From Beijerinckiaceae bacterium (GTDB lineage Bacteria; Pseudomonadota; Alphaproteobacteria; Rhizobiales; Beijerinckiaceae), in the NCBI GenBank assembly GCA_006514895.1, contig VDMG01000290.1, forward strand, positions 1 through 42,106: 42,106 bases of DNA, given 5' to 3'. Both the position numbers and the translations under genes were made by a program. Of the stretch, positions 29,696 to 39,820 are shown one piece after another (positions within the stretch are counted from its first letter, which is position 1; each line of letters opens with the position of its first letter). The notes beneath the pieces were generated by a model. The model did not search any database. It was not told the origin of the DNA and saw only the letters and a list, made by a program, of their open reading frames with translations.

Positions 29696-29825
29696 TCGAG
29701 CGAGGGCCGGCGGGGTGACCCGGCCACTCATCGATGCCGGCACGGCTGCCCGCTGCCGGCGAAGGAGCCGGGTTCGTCCGGCTCCCCCAATTAAAGCACC
29801 CGCCGACGGCCGAGGGACCGGGTGC

Positions 29826-30899
29826 ATGCTCATGAATCGTCTTTCCAAAATCCCTGCCAAAATGCCTGTCAAAATCCCGGCAACGATCGTCACCGGCTTT
29901 CTTGGCGCGGGGAAGACGACCCTCATTCGCCATCTCCTGGAAAATCCCGAAGGCCGCCGCATTGCCCTCGTCATTAACGAATTCGGCGATATCGGCATCG
30001 ATGCGCAGATCTTGAATGGCTGCGGCGATCTCGCCTGCGGCGCCCAAAAAATCATCGAACTCGCCAATGGCTGCATCTGCTGCACCGTCGCCGACGATTT
30101 TTTGCCCGCGATCGAGAAGCTTCTCGCGCTTGATCCGCTCCCTGACCATATCGTCATCGAGACCTCTGGCCTTGCCTTGCCAAAGCCCTTGGTGAAGGCC
30201 TTCGATTGGCCGGCCATTCGCGCGCGTCTAACCGTCGATGGTGTGATCGCGGTTGTCGACGGCAAGGCGGTCGCCGATGGACGCTTCGCCGACGATCCAG
30301 CCAAATTGGCGCGCCAGCGCGAGGCCGATCCTTCCATCGCGCATGACAATCCGCTCGAAGAAGTCTTCCAGGATCAAGTTTTGTGCGCCGATCTCATCCT
30401 GCTCAATAAGGCCGATCTTATCGATTTATCCGAGCAACGCCGCATCGCCGCCGACATCGCGGCGCTTGTTTCCCGTGCCGTAAAAATCGTGCCCGCCCGG
30501 GAAGGTCGGATCGACCCCTCTATTTTGCTCGGCCTCGATGCCGCCGCCGAAGACGATCTCGCCGCGCGGCCCTCGCATCATGATGGATTAATCGAGCACG
30601 ATCACGACGATTTCGACAGCGCCGTTTTTGAAATTAGCGCAATCGCCGATAGCGACGCGTGGCTTCGCCGCTTGGTCGATATCGCGGAGCGCCACGATGT
30701 CTTGCGGATCAAAGGCTTTGTCGAGGTGCGCGGCAAGCCAATGCGGCTCCTCGTGCAAGGCGTCGGCAACCGCTTTAGAAAAAGTTTCGACCGGCCTTGG
30801 GGCGCCGGAGAACCTCGTCGGGGGCGCCTCGTTGTCATCGGCGCAAAAGGTCTCGACAAGGCGTCGATCGAACAGCTGCTGGCAAGCGGAGAAGCTTGA
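29826..30899 (+). CDS. cobW: Cobalamin biosynthesis protein CobW (COG0523 GTPase)
   Basis: VTGFLGAGKTTLIRHLL, CXCC motif GCICCTV, NKADLID, His/Asp-rich stretch HHDGLIEHDHDDFD. The supplied ORF start (29565) lies inside the riboswitch, so start trimmed. Confidence 0.93.
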   Translation: MLMNRLSKIPAKMPVKIPATIVTGFLGAGKTTLIRHLLENPEGRRIALVINEFGDIGIDAQILNGCGDLACGAQKIIELANGCICCTVADDFLPAIEKLLALDPLPDHIVIETSGLALPKPLVKAFDWPAIRARLTVDGVIAVVDGKAVADGRFADDPAKLARQREADPSIAHDNPLEEVFQDQVLCADLILLNKADLIDLSEQRRIAADIAALVSRAVKIVPAREGRIDPSILLGLDAAAEDDLAARPSHHDGLIEHDHDDFDSAVFEISAIADSDAWLRRLVDIAERHDVLRIKGFVEVRGKPMRLLVQGVGNRFRKSFDRPWGAGEPRRGRLVVIGAKGLDKASIEQLLASGEA

Positions 30900-30902
30900 T
30901 CC

Positions 30903-33900
30903 ATGCATCTCCTCCGGACGGAAACGCGGTCGTTCGACGAAGCTGAAGCCGCCGTTGATCTCGGACAATCCCCGGCCGAGATCTTGTTTCTTTCTTTTTC
31001 CGACAGCGATCTCAGCCTTGTCGCGACGGCCGCGCAACGGCGCCCGCACGGCGCCATGAGCCTGCGGCTCGCCAATCTCGCCTCACTCAAACATCCCTAT
31101 TCGGTCGATCTCTATATCGAGAAGGCGGCGAGCCAAGCGCGCTTTGTCCTCATCCGCCTGCTCGGCGGCCTTGACTATTGGCGCTACGGCATCGAGGAAT
31201 TTTCCAGCGCGGCGCGCGCCAAAAATTTCAGCCTTGCCATCGTGCCGGGCGACGCGACGGAAGACGCCCGGCTTGGCGCCGCCTCGACATTGCCGGCTGG
31301 TGATCTCCGCCATATTCACGCCGCCTTCCAGCATGGCGGGACGGAACACATCGCTATGGTTCTCGATTTTGCCGCGAACTATGCGCGCGCGCCTCTTGGC
31401 TGGTGTGAACCTTTTCTTTCGTTCACGCTTCCGACGGCAGGCCGTTTCGAGGCGGGCTGCCGTAAGCGCGATTGCACCATAGGCCAGGCGCTCGTCGTCT
31501 TCTACCGTTCCCTAATGCTTGCCGGGGACACGGCGCCGATCAACGCTCTCGCGGACGCGCTCGCCGCGCGCGGGCTCGACGTCACCGCGATTTTTGTTGC
31601 GAGCCTCAAGGACGTGGAAGCCATCGCCTTTATTCGCGCCGCACTCGCCCGCGATAGGCCTGCTGTCATCGTCAATACGACGGGCTTTTCGGCCCGGCTC
31701 GATGCAGAGGCAGGCGTTCTCGACGGTGCCGATGCGCCGGTCCTGCAAGCGATCTTCGCCGGCGAGACGGAGGCGCATTGGCGGGAAAACCCGCGCGGCC
31801 TTGGTGCCGCCGATCTTGCCATGAATGTCGTCCTACCGGAAATGGACGGGCGTTTGATTACCCGCGCGATTGCCTGCAAGGCGGAGGCAGGACATCGGCC
31901 GGATCTCGAATTCACACCCCGCATTCACGCGCCTCAGCCCTCGCGCGTAAACTTTGTCGCGGACTTCGCCGCGGCCTGGGTGAAGTTGCGTAGAACCCCG
32001 CGCGCGAATCGCAAAATCGCCTGCGTCCTTTCGGATTATCCGGGCAAGGAAGGGCGTAGTGGCTATGCCGTCGGTCTCGACACGGGAAAGAGCGTCGCCT
32101 CGATTGCCAAATCCCTTCGTGAAGCCGGATATGACATCGGGCCGCTCCCGCACCCGGACGCATTGATGCAGCATCTCGAAAAGGTGGCTCCGGCCGAACG
32201 CCTGACGCTCAGCGATTACATCTCGGTCCTCGATGCCATGCCTCCGGACTTCGTACAACCTATGCTCGCGCATTGGGGCCCGCCGGACGCGGAGGCTCCC
32301 GGCGGCAGCTTCGCGTTCCCGGTGCTGCGCGCCAAAAATTTACTTGTCACATTGCAGCCCGATCGCGGCACCGCCGCAAATCGCAAGGCGGATTATCATA
32401 ATACGGGATTGCCGCCGCGCCATTCCTACGTCGCCTTCTATGTCTGGCTCCGCCAATATGAAAAGATCGATGCAATGATCCATTGCGGCACCCATGGCAC
32501 GCTTGAATGGCTGCCTGGCAAGGCTGTGGCGCTTACGGACGAGTGCGCACCCGAGGCGGTGCTTGGAGCACTGCCCGTCATTTACCCTTTTATTGTCAAC
32601 AATCCTGGCGAGGCCGCGCAGGCCAAACGGCGTATTTGCGCGCTCACCATCGGCCATATGACGCCGCCTCTGACACTTGCCGGGAGCCATGGCCCGGCGC
32701 TCGAAATCGAAGCCCTGGTTGATGAATATGCGATCGCTGAATCGCTCGATCCCAAGCGCGCGCGGCTATTGGCGCAAGCCATCCTCGCGCGGGCGAAAGA
32801 GGCAGGATTGCTGCAAGACAGCGGCCTACGGGGCACTGCCGATCCGGCCGTTGCCTTGCGCCATCTCGACGCTTGGCTTTGCGATCTCAAGGATATGAGG
32901 ATTGCCGATGGCTTGCATGTTTTTGGGCAGTCGCCCGAGGCCACCCTGCGGGATGCAACCGTGGAAACGCTCGCGCAGACGCTCCGGCAAGGTTGCACGC
33001 AGGAAGCAGACGGCGGCCCGTCTCTGCCGGAGCAAATGCGTGCTCTTATCGATCGCTGCGGGGAAGCGGAAAGCACTTCACTCCTTGCCGCGCTTGACGG
33101 CCGCTTCGTCGTGCCCGGCCCCGGCGGCGCGCCGTCGCGTGGACGCGTCGACGTGCTCCCCACCGGACGCAATCTCTATGGGATCGATCCGCGCGCGGTG
33201 CCGACCCGCACCGCCTGGGAAATCGGTCAAAATGCCGCGACCGAAGTCCTGAACCGCCATGTCCAGGATCATGGCGAGTGGCCGAAGGCAATTGTCATGG
33301 ACCTCTGGGCGAGCGCTACGATGCGCACCGGCGGCGACGATCTCGCGCAGGCGTTCGCGCTCATGGGTGTGAGACCAATTTGGGATTATGCGTCTTCGCG
33401 CGTTACCGGCTTCGAGATCCTTTCTCCCGCGTGCCTAAAACATCCGCGCGTCGATGTCACCTTGCGGATCTCCGGACTTTTCCGCGATGTCTTTCCGGCT
33501 CAGATCGCCTTGTTCGATCAGGCCGTGCAAGCCTTGAGCGAACGCGACGAAGACGATGACATCAATCCGCTCGCGGCCGCGCGCAGGCTAGCACCGGGAA
33601 TTTTCTTCCGCGTGTTCGGCGCCGCGCCGGGCATCTACGGGATTGGTCTTACGCGCGCGATCGACGAGAACTCCTCGCTCTCGCGCGAAAAACTTGGCGC
33701 GCGCTATATTGCTGCAGCCTCGCACGCCTATGGCGGTGCGCAAGGCGACGGCATCGCGACAGAAGCTTTCGCAGGACGCGTCGCGGCCGCCGATGCCCTC
33801 ATTCATGTGCAAGATCAAGACGAGCAGGACATTCTCGACGCCGACTCCATCGTCGATCATGCCGGTGGCTTTGCCGCTGCCGCGAAGATGCTCGGGAACG

Positions 33901-34304
33901 ACGCTCCGGTCTATCATGTCGAGTCTGCGCGCCCCGGCGCCCTCAAGGTGCGCACATTGGAAGAGGAAGTAGCCCGCGTCGTGCGCGCCCGCGCAACGAA
34001 CCCACGCTGGATCGCCGGGCAGATGCGCCATGGCCCTCGCGGCGCCGCCGAAATCGCCGGGACGGTAGATAATCTCTTTGCTCTCGCGGTGCTGACCGAT
34101 GCGGTGGCTAGCCGGCATTTCGAGCTTCTTTTCGAAGCGACGCTTGGCACACCTTCGGTGCGGGATTTTCTTGTCGGCGCCAATCCGAAGGCCGCGCGCG
34201 CGATCGTCAAGCGCTTCGAGGAGGCGCTTTCGCGCGGCTTTTGGCAGAGTCGGCGCAATTCGACCCTTGCCTGTCTCGTTTCGACGCGGGAGACACTCGC
34301 ATGA
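30903..34304 (+). CDS. cobN: Cobaltochelatase subunit CobN
   Basis: LSDYPGKEGRSGYAVGLDTGKSVA, MIHCGTHGTLEWLPGKAVAL, PTGRNLYGIDPRAVPTRTAWEIG, SHAYGGAQGDGIA. Confidence 0.95.
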   Translation: MHLLRTETRSFDEAEAAVDLGQSPAEILFLSFSDSDLSLVATAAQRRPHGAMSLRLANLASLKHPYSVDLYIEKAASQARFVLIRLLGGLDYWRYGIEEFSSAARAKNFSLAIVPGDATEDARLGAASTLPAGDLRHIHAAFQHGGTEHIAMVLDFAANYARAPLGWCEPFLSFTLPTAGRFEAGCRKRDCTIGQALVVFYRSLMLAGDTAPINALADALAARGLDVTAIFVASLKDVEAIAFIRAALARDRPAVIVNTTGFSARLDAEAGVLDGADAPVLQAIFAGETEAHWRENPRGLGAADLAMNVVLPEMDGRLITRAIACKAEAGHRPDLEFTPRIHAPQPSRVNFVADFAAAWVKLRRTPRANRKIACVLSDYPGKEGRSGYAVGLDTGKSVASIAKSLREAGYDIGPLPHPDALMQHLEKVAPAERLTLSDYISVLDAMPPDFVQPMLAHWGPPDAEAPGGSFAFPVLRAKNLLVTLQPDRGTAANRKADYHNTGLPPRHSYVAFYVWLRQYEKIDAMIHCGTHGTLEWLPGKAVALTDECAPEAVLGALPVIYPFIVNNPGEAAQAKRRICALTIGHMTPPLTLAGSHGPALEIEALVDEYAIAESLDPKRARLLAQAILARAKEAGLLQDSGLRGTADPAVALRHLDAWLCDLKDMRIADGLHVFGQSPEATLRDATVETLAQTLRQGCTQEADGGPSLPEQMRALIDRCGEAESTSLLAALDGRFVVPGPGGAPSRGRVDVLPTGRNLYGIDPRAVPTRTAWEIGQNAATEVLNRHVQDHGEWPKAIVMDLWASATMRTGGDDLAQAFALMGVRPIWDYASSRVTGFEILSPACLKHPRVDVTLRISGLFRDVFPAQIALFDQAVQALSERDEDDDINPLAAARRLAPGIFFRVFGAAPGIYGIGLTRAIDENSSLSREKLGARYIAAASHAYGGAQGDGIATEAFAGRVAAADALIHVQDQDEQDILDADSIVDHAGGFAAAAKMLGNDAPVYHVESARPGALKVRTLEEEVARVVRARATNPRWIAGQMRHGPRGAAEIAGTVDNLFALAVLTDAVASRHFELLFEATLGTPSVRDFLVGANPKAARAIVKRFEEALSRGFWQSRRNSTLACLVSTRETLA

Positions 34305-35614
34305 GCAGCGGGACCCCATTGCGAAAGGGCTGGTGTCCCAGTGCGCGGCGGCCGATGCCAGCGAAGGACGGGCTTCTCGTGCGGCTGCGGATCAGTGGTG
34401 GCATTGTCGCGGCCACCACCATGCGCGGGATCGCACAAGCCGGGCGTGTCCATGGTAATGGGCTTTTCGATCTTTCCACACGCGGCAATCTGCAAATTCG
34501 CGGGGTGCGCGAACGCGGCCTGCCCGTGCTGATCGAAACGCTCGACGGCCTCGGCCTCATTGATGAGAATACGGCAATGGAGGCGGTTCGCAACGTTTTG
34601 GTGAACCCTCTTGCCGGACTCGATGGGCGGAGCGTGGTATCGGAAGCGGCCAAGGCGCTTGAAGCCACACTTGCCACCAATAAGGATTTACACGCATTAC
34701 CGGCAAAGTTCGGTTTTCTCATCGATGACGAAAGCGGTCTTTCGCTTTGCCGCATCCCTGCCGACATCCGCTTCGATTGGACCGGAGGTACGCAACCTTT
34801 CGCGATCGGGGGTGGCGGACATGCAAACGAAGCAATTTTTCTGGGACGCTGCGGAGGCGCCGAAGTTCCCGGCATCGCGGTTCGTCTCGCAAGAGTATTC
34901 CTGCAACTCGGTTCATCGATGACGGAGCCGCCGCGCCGGATGCGCGACCTTATCGCACGTTGGGGAGCCAATGCCATCGTCAAAGAGGCCGGGTTGTGCC
35001 TCATTGAGCCTCCGATACGAGATGTCATCGAGGACCCATGTCCGATTGGCCTGATGCGCTTTCATGACAAACACTGCTTTGGGATTGGCGCGGCTTTTGG
35101 AAATCTTGATGCAAACATGCTCGAAGCGGCGGCGATGGCCGCCGAAATTTTTGGCTGCCGTGAGATCAGGCTGACGCCTTGGCGCGCGCTGATTTTTCCA
35201 GATGTTTCCGCAGAGAAAGCCGATGCCATAAGCGCCTTTTGCGCCGCGCGTGGTTTTATCACCGATCGCGGAGACCCGCGATTGACGGTCGCGGCATGCG
35301 GCGGCGCAGCCACCTGCGAGCGCGGCACCACCGATACCCGTTCCGATGCTTTGGCCTTGATGACTTTCGTACGAAGCTTCTGCAAGACTGGGGTCGCTCT
35401 GCATGTGTCGGGCTGCGCCAAGGGCTGCGCGCGGCAAGCAGCGACACCCTTGACCCTCATCGCGCATGAAGGGCTTTACGATCTTGTCACGGATCAAATC
35501 GCGCGTGATGCGGGCTTAAGCGACGCGCATCGCCTCGGCTTTGCGGCGGTGCATGACATTCTCGAAACGATCGCCAAACAAGGCGGACATTGGTGCGAAT
35601 TGGAAAAGCGATGA
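34301..35614 (+). CDS. cobG: Precorrin-3B synthase CobG
   Basis: Nitrite/sulfite reductase-like ferredoxin fold; RKGWCPSARRPMPAKDGLLVRLRISGG, Fe-S Cys motif ALHVSGCAKGCARQ. ATGA overlap with cobN. Confidence 0.92.
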   Translation: MSSGTPLRKGWCPSARRPMPAKDGLLVRLRISGGIVAATTMRGIAQAGRVHGNGLFDLSTRGNLQIRGVRERGLPVLIETLDGLGLIDENTAMEAVRNVLVNPLAGLDGRSVVSEAAKALEATLATNKDLHALPAKFGFLIDDESGLSLCRIPADIRFDWTGGTQPFAIGGGGHANEAIFLGRCGGAEVPGIAVRLARVFLQLGSSMTEPPRRMRDLIARWGANAIVKEAGLCLIEPPIRDVIEDPCPIGLMRFHDKHCFGIGAAFGNLDANMLEAAAMAAEIFGCREIRLTPWRALIFPDVSAEKADAISAFCAARGFITDRGDPRLTVAACGGAATCERGTTDTRSDALALMTFVRSFCKTGVALHVSGCAKGCARQAATPLTLIAHEGLYDLVTDQIARDAGLSDAHRLGFAAVHDILETIAKQGGHWCELEKR

Positions 35615-36258
35615 GCGGAGCATCGCCATTGAGCCGTTTCAATTATTTGCGCAACGGAGCTGAAATTTACCGCCACTCCTTCGCGAGGATCCGCGCCGAG
35701 GCCGATCTCGCCCGCTTCGCCCACGACGAGGAACAGGTCGCGGTCCGCATGATTCACGCCTGCGGTATGGTTGAGATTGCCGGCGATCTCGTGTTTTCGA
35801 ACGGAGCCGTAGCGCAAGCGCGGCGCGCGCTGCGGCAGGGAGCGTTGGTCCTCTGCGATTCGAAAATGCTTGCGCGAGGCATCAGCGCGGCACGTCTGCC
35901 GGCCGCGAATAAGGTGATTTGCACGCTCGAGGATCCGGCCATCCCATCGCTCGCGCAAAAACTCGGCACCACGCGCAGCGCCGCCGCTCTTGAACTCTGG
36001 CGCGAGAGGCTCGATGGCGCGGTTATCGCGATCGGCAATGCGCCAACCGCTTTGTTTCACCTTCTCGAAATGCTCGACGAAACATCCGCACGGCCTGCTT
36101 GCGTTATTGGCATGCCGGTCGGCTTCGTCGGCGCGGCGGAATCAAAAGACGCGCTCATCAGTGACGCCCGCGTGCCTTTCATCGCCATCAAGGGGCGCAA
36201 GGGAGGCAGCGCCATGGCCGCCGCGGCTTTGAATGCCATCGCGAGCGAAGCCGAATGA
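35611..36258 (+). CDS. cobH: Precorrin-8X methylmutase CobH
   Basis: FNYLRNGAEIYRHSFARIRAEADLARF, VRMIHACGMVEIAGDLVFS, GMPVGFVGAAESKDAL. Confidence 0.95.
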   Translation: MSGASPLSRFNYLRNGAEIYRHSFARIRAEADLARFAHDEEQVAVRMIHACGMVEIAGDLVFSNGAVAQARRALRQGALVLCDSKMLARGISAARLPAANKVICTLEDPAIPSLAQKLGTTRSAAALELWRERLDGAVIAIGNAPTALFHLLEMLDETSARPACVIGMPVGFVGAAESKDALISDARVPFIAIKGRKGGSAMAAAALNAIASEAE

Positions 36259-36998
36259 GCGGGGCGTCTTCTTCAAACGGCCGCCTCTATGGCGTCGGCC
36301 TCGGTCCCGGCGATCCCGACCTTGTGACGATCAAGGCAACGAAAATCATTGCCTCCGTTCCGGTCGTCGCCTATTTCGCCAAAAAGGGGGCGCCCGGACA
36401 AGCCCGCGCCATCCTCGAACGCTGGCTTGGCGGCGCATGCCTCCAATTGCCATTGCTCTTTCCCTTGACGGCGGAAACCCACTTTTGCGACCCCACCTAT
36501 GTCGAGGGGCTGCGCGGCTTTTATAGGAACTCAGAAGCCGCCATCGCAGCGCATCTCCTGGCGGGCCGCGATGTCGCTCTCGTTTGCGAGGGCGACCCGC
36601 TTTTCTACGGCTCTTTCATGCATCTTTACGTCCGGCTGAAAGATCGCTTCGAGATCGAAATCGTCCCGGGCGTCACCGGCATGTCAGGCTGCTGGAGCGC
36701 GGCGAAGGCACCGATGGCCTGGGGCGACGATGTCTTGAGTATTCTTCCCGGCACGCTCGATCGCGCGGCGCTGGTCCGTCATCTTGGTGCAGCCGACGCC
36801 GTGGTCATTATCAAGATCGGCGCTAATCTTTCGAAAATCCGCGCGGCGATCGCCGAGGCGGGACGGCTCCCGGCAGCGATCTATGTCGAACATGGCACGA
36901 GCGAAGCTGAAAATATCGTCCCCCTTGCCGCCAAGACAGACAATCACGCGCCCTATTTTGCGTCCATCCTCATTCCCGGCCAAGGCAGACGCCCATGA
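36255..36998 (+). CDS. cobI: Precorrin-2 C20-methyltransferase CobI
   Basis: LYGVGLGPGDPDLVTIKATKIIA, LVCEGDPLFYGSFMHLY, VPGVTGMSGCWSAA. Confidence 0.94.
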   Translation: MSGASSSNGRLYGVGLGPGDPDLVTIKATKIIASVPVVAYFAKKGAPGQARAILERWLGGACLQLPLLFPLTAETHFCDPTYVEGLRGFYRNSEAAIAAHLLAGRDVALVCEGDPLFYGSFMHLYVRLKDRFEIEIVPGVTGMSGCWSAAKAPMAWGDDVLSILPGTLDRAALVRHLGAADAVVIIKIGANLSKIRAAIAEAGRLPAAIYVEHGTSEAENIVPLAAKTDNHAPYFASILIPGQGRRP

Positions 36999-37762
36999 GC
37001 ACGCCGGGAAGCTTGCGGATTGTCGGTCTTGGCCCTGGTGGCGACGCATGGATCACGCCCGAAGCCTCTTGCTTCATCGCGCATGCGACCGATCTTGTCG
37101 GCTACGCGCCCTACCTCAAACGGCTTCCTCTCACAAAGGGGCAGAAGCGCCACCAAAGCGGCAACGGGGCCGAAGTGGAGCGCGCGCGCCATGCTTTGGG
37201 CTTGGCCGGGGATGGCCGCCATGTCGCTCTTGTCTCCGGCGGCGATCCCGGCATCTTCGCGATGGCGGCGGCGGTTTTCGAGGCGATCGACGAAGGTGAA
37301 CCCCGCTGGCGCGACATCGACGTCGCGGTGATCCCGGGAATTTCGGCCATGCAGGCGGCCGCGGCGCGGATCGGCGCACCTTTGGGGCACGACTTCTGCG
37401 CGATTTCCTTGTCCGACAATCTCAAGCCATGGCCCTTGGTGGAAAAGCGGCTCGCGCTCGCGGCAAGCGCGGATTTCGTGATCGCGCTCTATAACCCCGC
37501 ATCAGTCGCGCGGCCACGCCGCATCCATGATGCTTTCGCGCTGCTACGCGGCCTGAAACCCGCTTCGACGCCGGTTGTTTTCGCGCGCGCGGTGGGGCGG
37601 GAGGATGAACACATCTCGATAGTGACGTTGGCCGGCGCGGACCCTAGCATTGCTGGCATGAGCACGCTCATTATCGTCGGTTCCAGCGAAACCCGTATCA
37701 TTCCGCGCGCCGGACCCACGCCCTTCGTCTATACCCCTCGCGGGGTCAAGGTTCCGCGATGA
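36995..37762 (+). CDS. cobJ: Precorrin-3B C17-methyltransferase CobJ
   Basis: LRIVGLGPGGDAWITPEA, VALVSGGDPGIFAMAAAVFEA, ALYNPASVARPRRIHDAFALLRG. Confidence 0.94.
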   Translation: MSTPGSLRIVGLGPGGDAWITPEASCFIAHATDLVGYAPYLKRLPLTKGQKRHQSGNGAEVERARHALGLAGDGRHVALVSGGDPGIFAMAAAVFEAIDEGEPRWRDIDVAVIPGISAMQAAAARIGAPLGHDFCAISLSDNLKPWPLVEKRLALAASADFVIALYNPASVARPRRIHDAFALLRGLKPASTPVVFARAVGREDEHISIVTLAGADPSIAGMSTLIIVGSSETRIIPRAGPTPFVYTPRGVKVPR

Positions 37763-38508
37763 CGCAAGCTTCTCTGATGATTAAAGAGAAATTCCATGAC
37801 TTCGGCAGGATCGAGGAGTACCGGTCCAGGGGCTTGCCGCGGCCGGGCGACCATGACGACCGGCAAACCGAGAGTCCGCGCCGCGAGGAGTTTGGCGAAT
37901 GTCGCGTCGCCGCCGCTGTTCTTGGTCACGATCACTTCGATCGACTCTTCGCGCAGGAGCTTTTCCTCCGCCTCAAGCGTGAAGGGGCCGCGCCCCAGGA
38001 TGACGCGATGGCGCGGCAAGTTTGGCGGAGGCACGAGCGGCTCGATCGCGCGAACAAGATAAAAATGCTGCGGCGCCGCCGCGAAGGCCTCGATTTGCAG
38101 CCGCCCAATGGTCAAAAAGACGCGTTTGGGTTCATTCCCGAGCGCGGCGGCGGCGGCGGCCATATTGCCAACATCGATCCAGCGATCGGAGGCTTCGGGG
38201 TGCCAAGCAGGGCGCGACAGACATACGAGCGGAATCTTCGCGCGCGCTGCTGCAACGGCCGCATGGCACGGCATGTGTTCCGCGAAAGGATGCGTGGCAT
38301 CGACGAGCACATCGATGCGCTCGGTTTCGAGATAGGCTGCAAGCCCGTCCACGCCGCCAAAACCGCCGGTGCGATAGGGAATTTCTGGCGCCCGTGGCGC
38401 CTTGGTGCGGCCGGCGAAGGACAACACGGCGGAGATGCCGCTTTGTCCTGTGAGAAGGCTCGTGAGCTTGCCCGCCTCCAATGTCCCGCCAAGCACGAGA
38501 ACCCGCAT
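37729..38508 (-). CDS. cobK: Precorrin-6A reductase CobK
   Basis: MRVLVLGGTLEAGKLTSLLTGQ, VLVDATHPFAEHMPCHAAVAA, VTKNSGGDATFAKLLAARTLGLPVVMV. Start at CAT 38506-38508. Confidence 0.92.
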   Translation of the reverse strand: MRVLVLGGTLEAGKLTSLLTGQSGISAVLSFAGRTKAPRAPEIPYRTGGFGGVDGLAAYLETERIDVLVDATHPFAEHMPCHAAVAAARAKIPLVCLSRPAWHPEASDRWIDVGNMAAAAAALGNEPKRVFLTIGRLQIEAFAAAPQHFYLVRAIEPLVPPPNLPRHRVILGRGPFTLEAEEKLLREESIEVIVTKNSGGDATFAKLLAARTLGLPVVMVARPRQAPGPVLLDPAEVMEFLFNHQRSLRHRGTLTPRGV

Positions 38509-38570
38509 CGCTTGTCTCCCGAATTCCTGCTCTCGCCGCCAAGACCTCCACCACCAAGAACTCGACCGCA

Positions 38571-39791
38571 ATGACTTCGCCCTCTTGCGTAAAATGGCTG
38601 TCGCTGATCGGCATTGGCGAAGACGGCGTCCCAGCTCTCTCTCCTGCCGCGCGGAAACTACTCGCGCAAGCCCAATTGATCGTGGGCGGCGCTCGCCACC
38701 TTGCGCTTGCGGCTCCGCTCCCACCCCAAACCATGACTTGGCCCTCTCCCATTGCGGACGCTATTCCGCAAATTCTTGCGCGGCGGGGGTCGCCAGTCTG
38801 CGTCCTCGCTTCGGGCGATCCCTTCTTTTACGGAATCGGCAGCTTGCTTAGCGCGCATATTGGTCCAGATGAAATGCAATGCTTGCCGGCGCCTTCCGCT
38901 TTTAGCCTCGCGGCGGCAAGGCTCCACTGGAGCTTGCAAGATTGCTGCCTCGTTTCTCTGCATGGACGCGAATTCGAGCGGATCATTCCGGCGCTGCAAC
39001 CCGGCGCCAAAATCCTTAGTCTGTCGTGGGACGAGACGACTCCGCCACGCCTTGCAAAGCTCCTTTGCGAGAAAGGCCTAGGCCAATCGCGGATCACCGT
39101 GATGGAGGCGATGGGAGGACCAAGGGAGCGTGTGCGCGCCAGTACGGCTCAGGCCTTCAGCATGGAGGGAATCGATCCCCTGAATCTCGTCGCGATCGAA
39201 ATCGCCGCGACATCCCAATCGCAGATTCTCCCGGTCGCAAGCGGCCTAGCCGATAGCTGGTTTGAAACCGATGGCCAGCTGACCAAGCGCGAGGTTCGCG
39301 CCATTGCTCTGTCATCGCTGGCGCCGAGGCGTGGCGAGCTATTGTGGGATGTCGGTGCGGGCTCTGGATCGCTCGCGATCGAATGGCTGCTTTGCGACCC
39401 AGCCAATCGGGCGATCGCGATCGAGGCGCGGGCTGATCGCGCAAACCGCATCGCGCGCAATGCCTTGAGCCTCGGCGTCCCACATCTTGAAATCATCACC
39501 GGCACGGCGCCGGAGGTCTTCGCGAATCTGCCGCGGCCGCAGGCGATTTTCATCGGCGGCGGCGCAAGCAACAGCCATCTCCTCGACAAGGCTTTTGCCG
39601 CCCTGCCCAGCGGTGGAAGGCTCGCCGTCAATGCGGTAACCCTCGAAACGGAAGCGGAGCTTATTCGCCGGTTCGAGACACACGGTGGCGATCTGGTGCG
39701 GTTAGAGACCGCGCGCGCGGAACATCTCGGCTCGTTTCACGGCTGGCGTCCGGCCTTGCCGGTGACCCAATGGTCGATGACGAAGCTCTGA
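38571..39791 (+). CDS. cobL: Precorrin-6Y C5,15-methyltransferase (decarboxylating) CobL
   Basis: WLSLIGIGEDGVPALSPAARKLLAQAQLIVGGARHL, VCVLASGDPFFYGIGSLL; C-terminal CbiT-like LLWDVGAGSGSLAIEWLL. Alternative start 38481 would overlap the cobK start. Confidence 0.93.
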   Translation: MTSPSCVKWLSLIGIGEDGVPALSPAARKLLAQAQLIVGGARHLALAAPLPPQTMTWPSPIADAIPQILARRGSPVCVLASGDPFFYGIGSLLSAHIGPDEMQCLPAPSAFSLAAARLHWSLQDCCLVSLHGREFERIIPALQPGAKILSLSWDETTPPRLAKLLCEKGLGQSRITVMEAMGGPRERVRASTAQAFSMEGIDPLNLVAIEIAATSQSQILPVASGLADSWFETDGQLTKREVRAIALSSLAPRRGELLWDVGAGSGSLAIEWLLCDPANRAIAIEARADRANRIARNALSLGVPHLEIITGTAPEVFANLPRPQAIFIGGGASNSHLLDKAFAALPSGGRLAVNAVTLETEAELIRRFETHGGDLVRLETARAEHLGSFHGWRPALPVTQWSMTKL

Positions 39792-39820
39792 TGGCAACGT
39801 GAGTTTGAAGCAGACAGCTT

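Noticed and set aside
37759-38574. 271-aa plus-strand ORF between cobJ and cobL
   Set aside because: Antisense to cobK, which shows clear precorrin-6A reductase motifs; the plus-strand product looks random.
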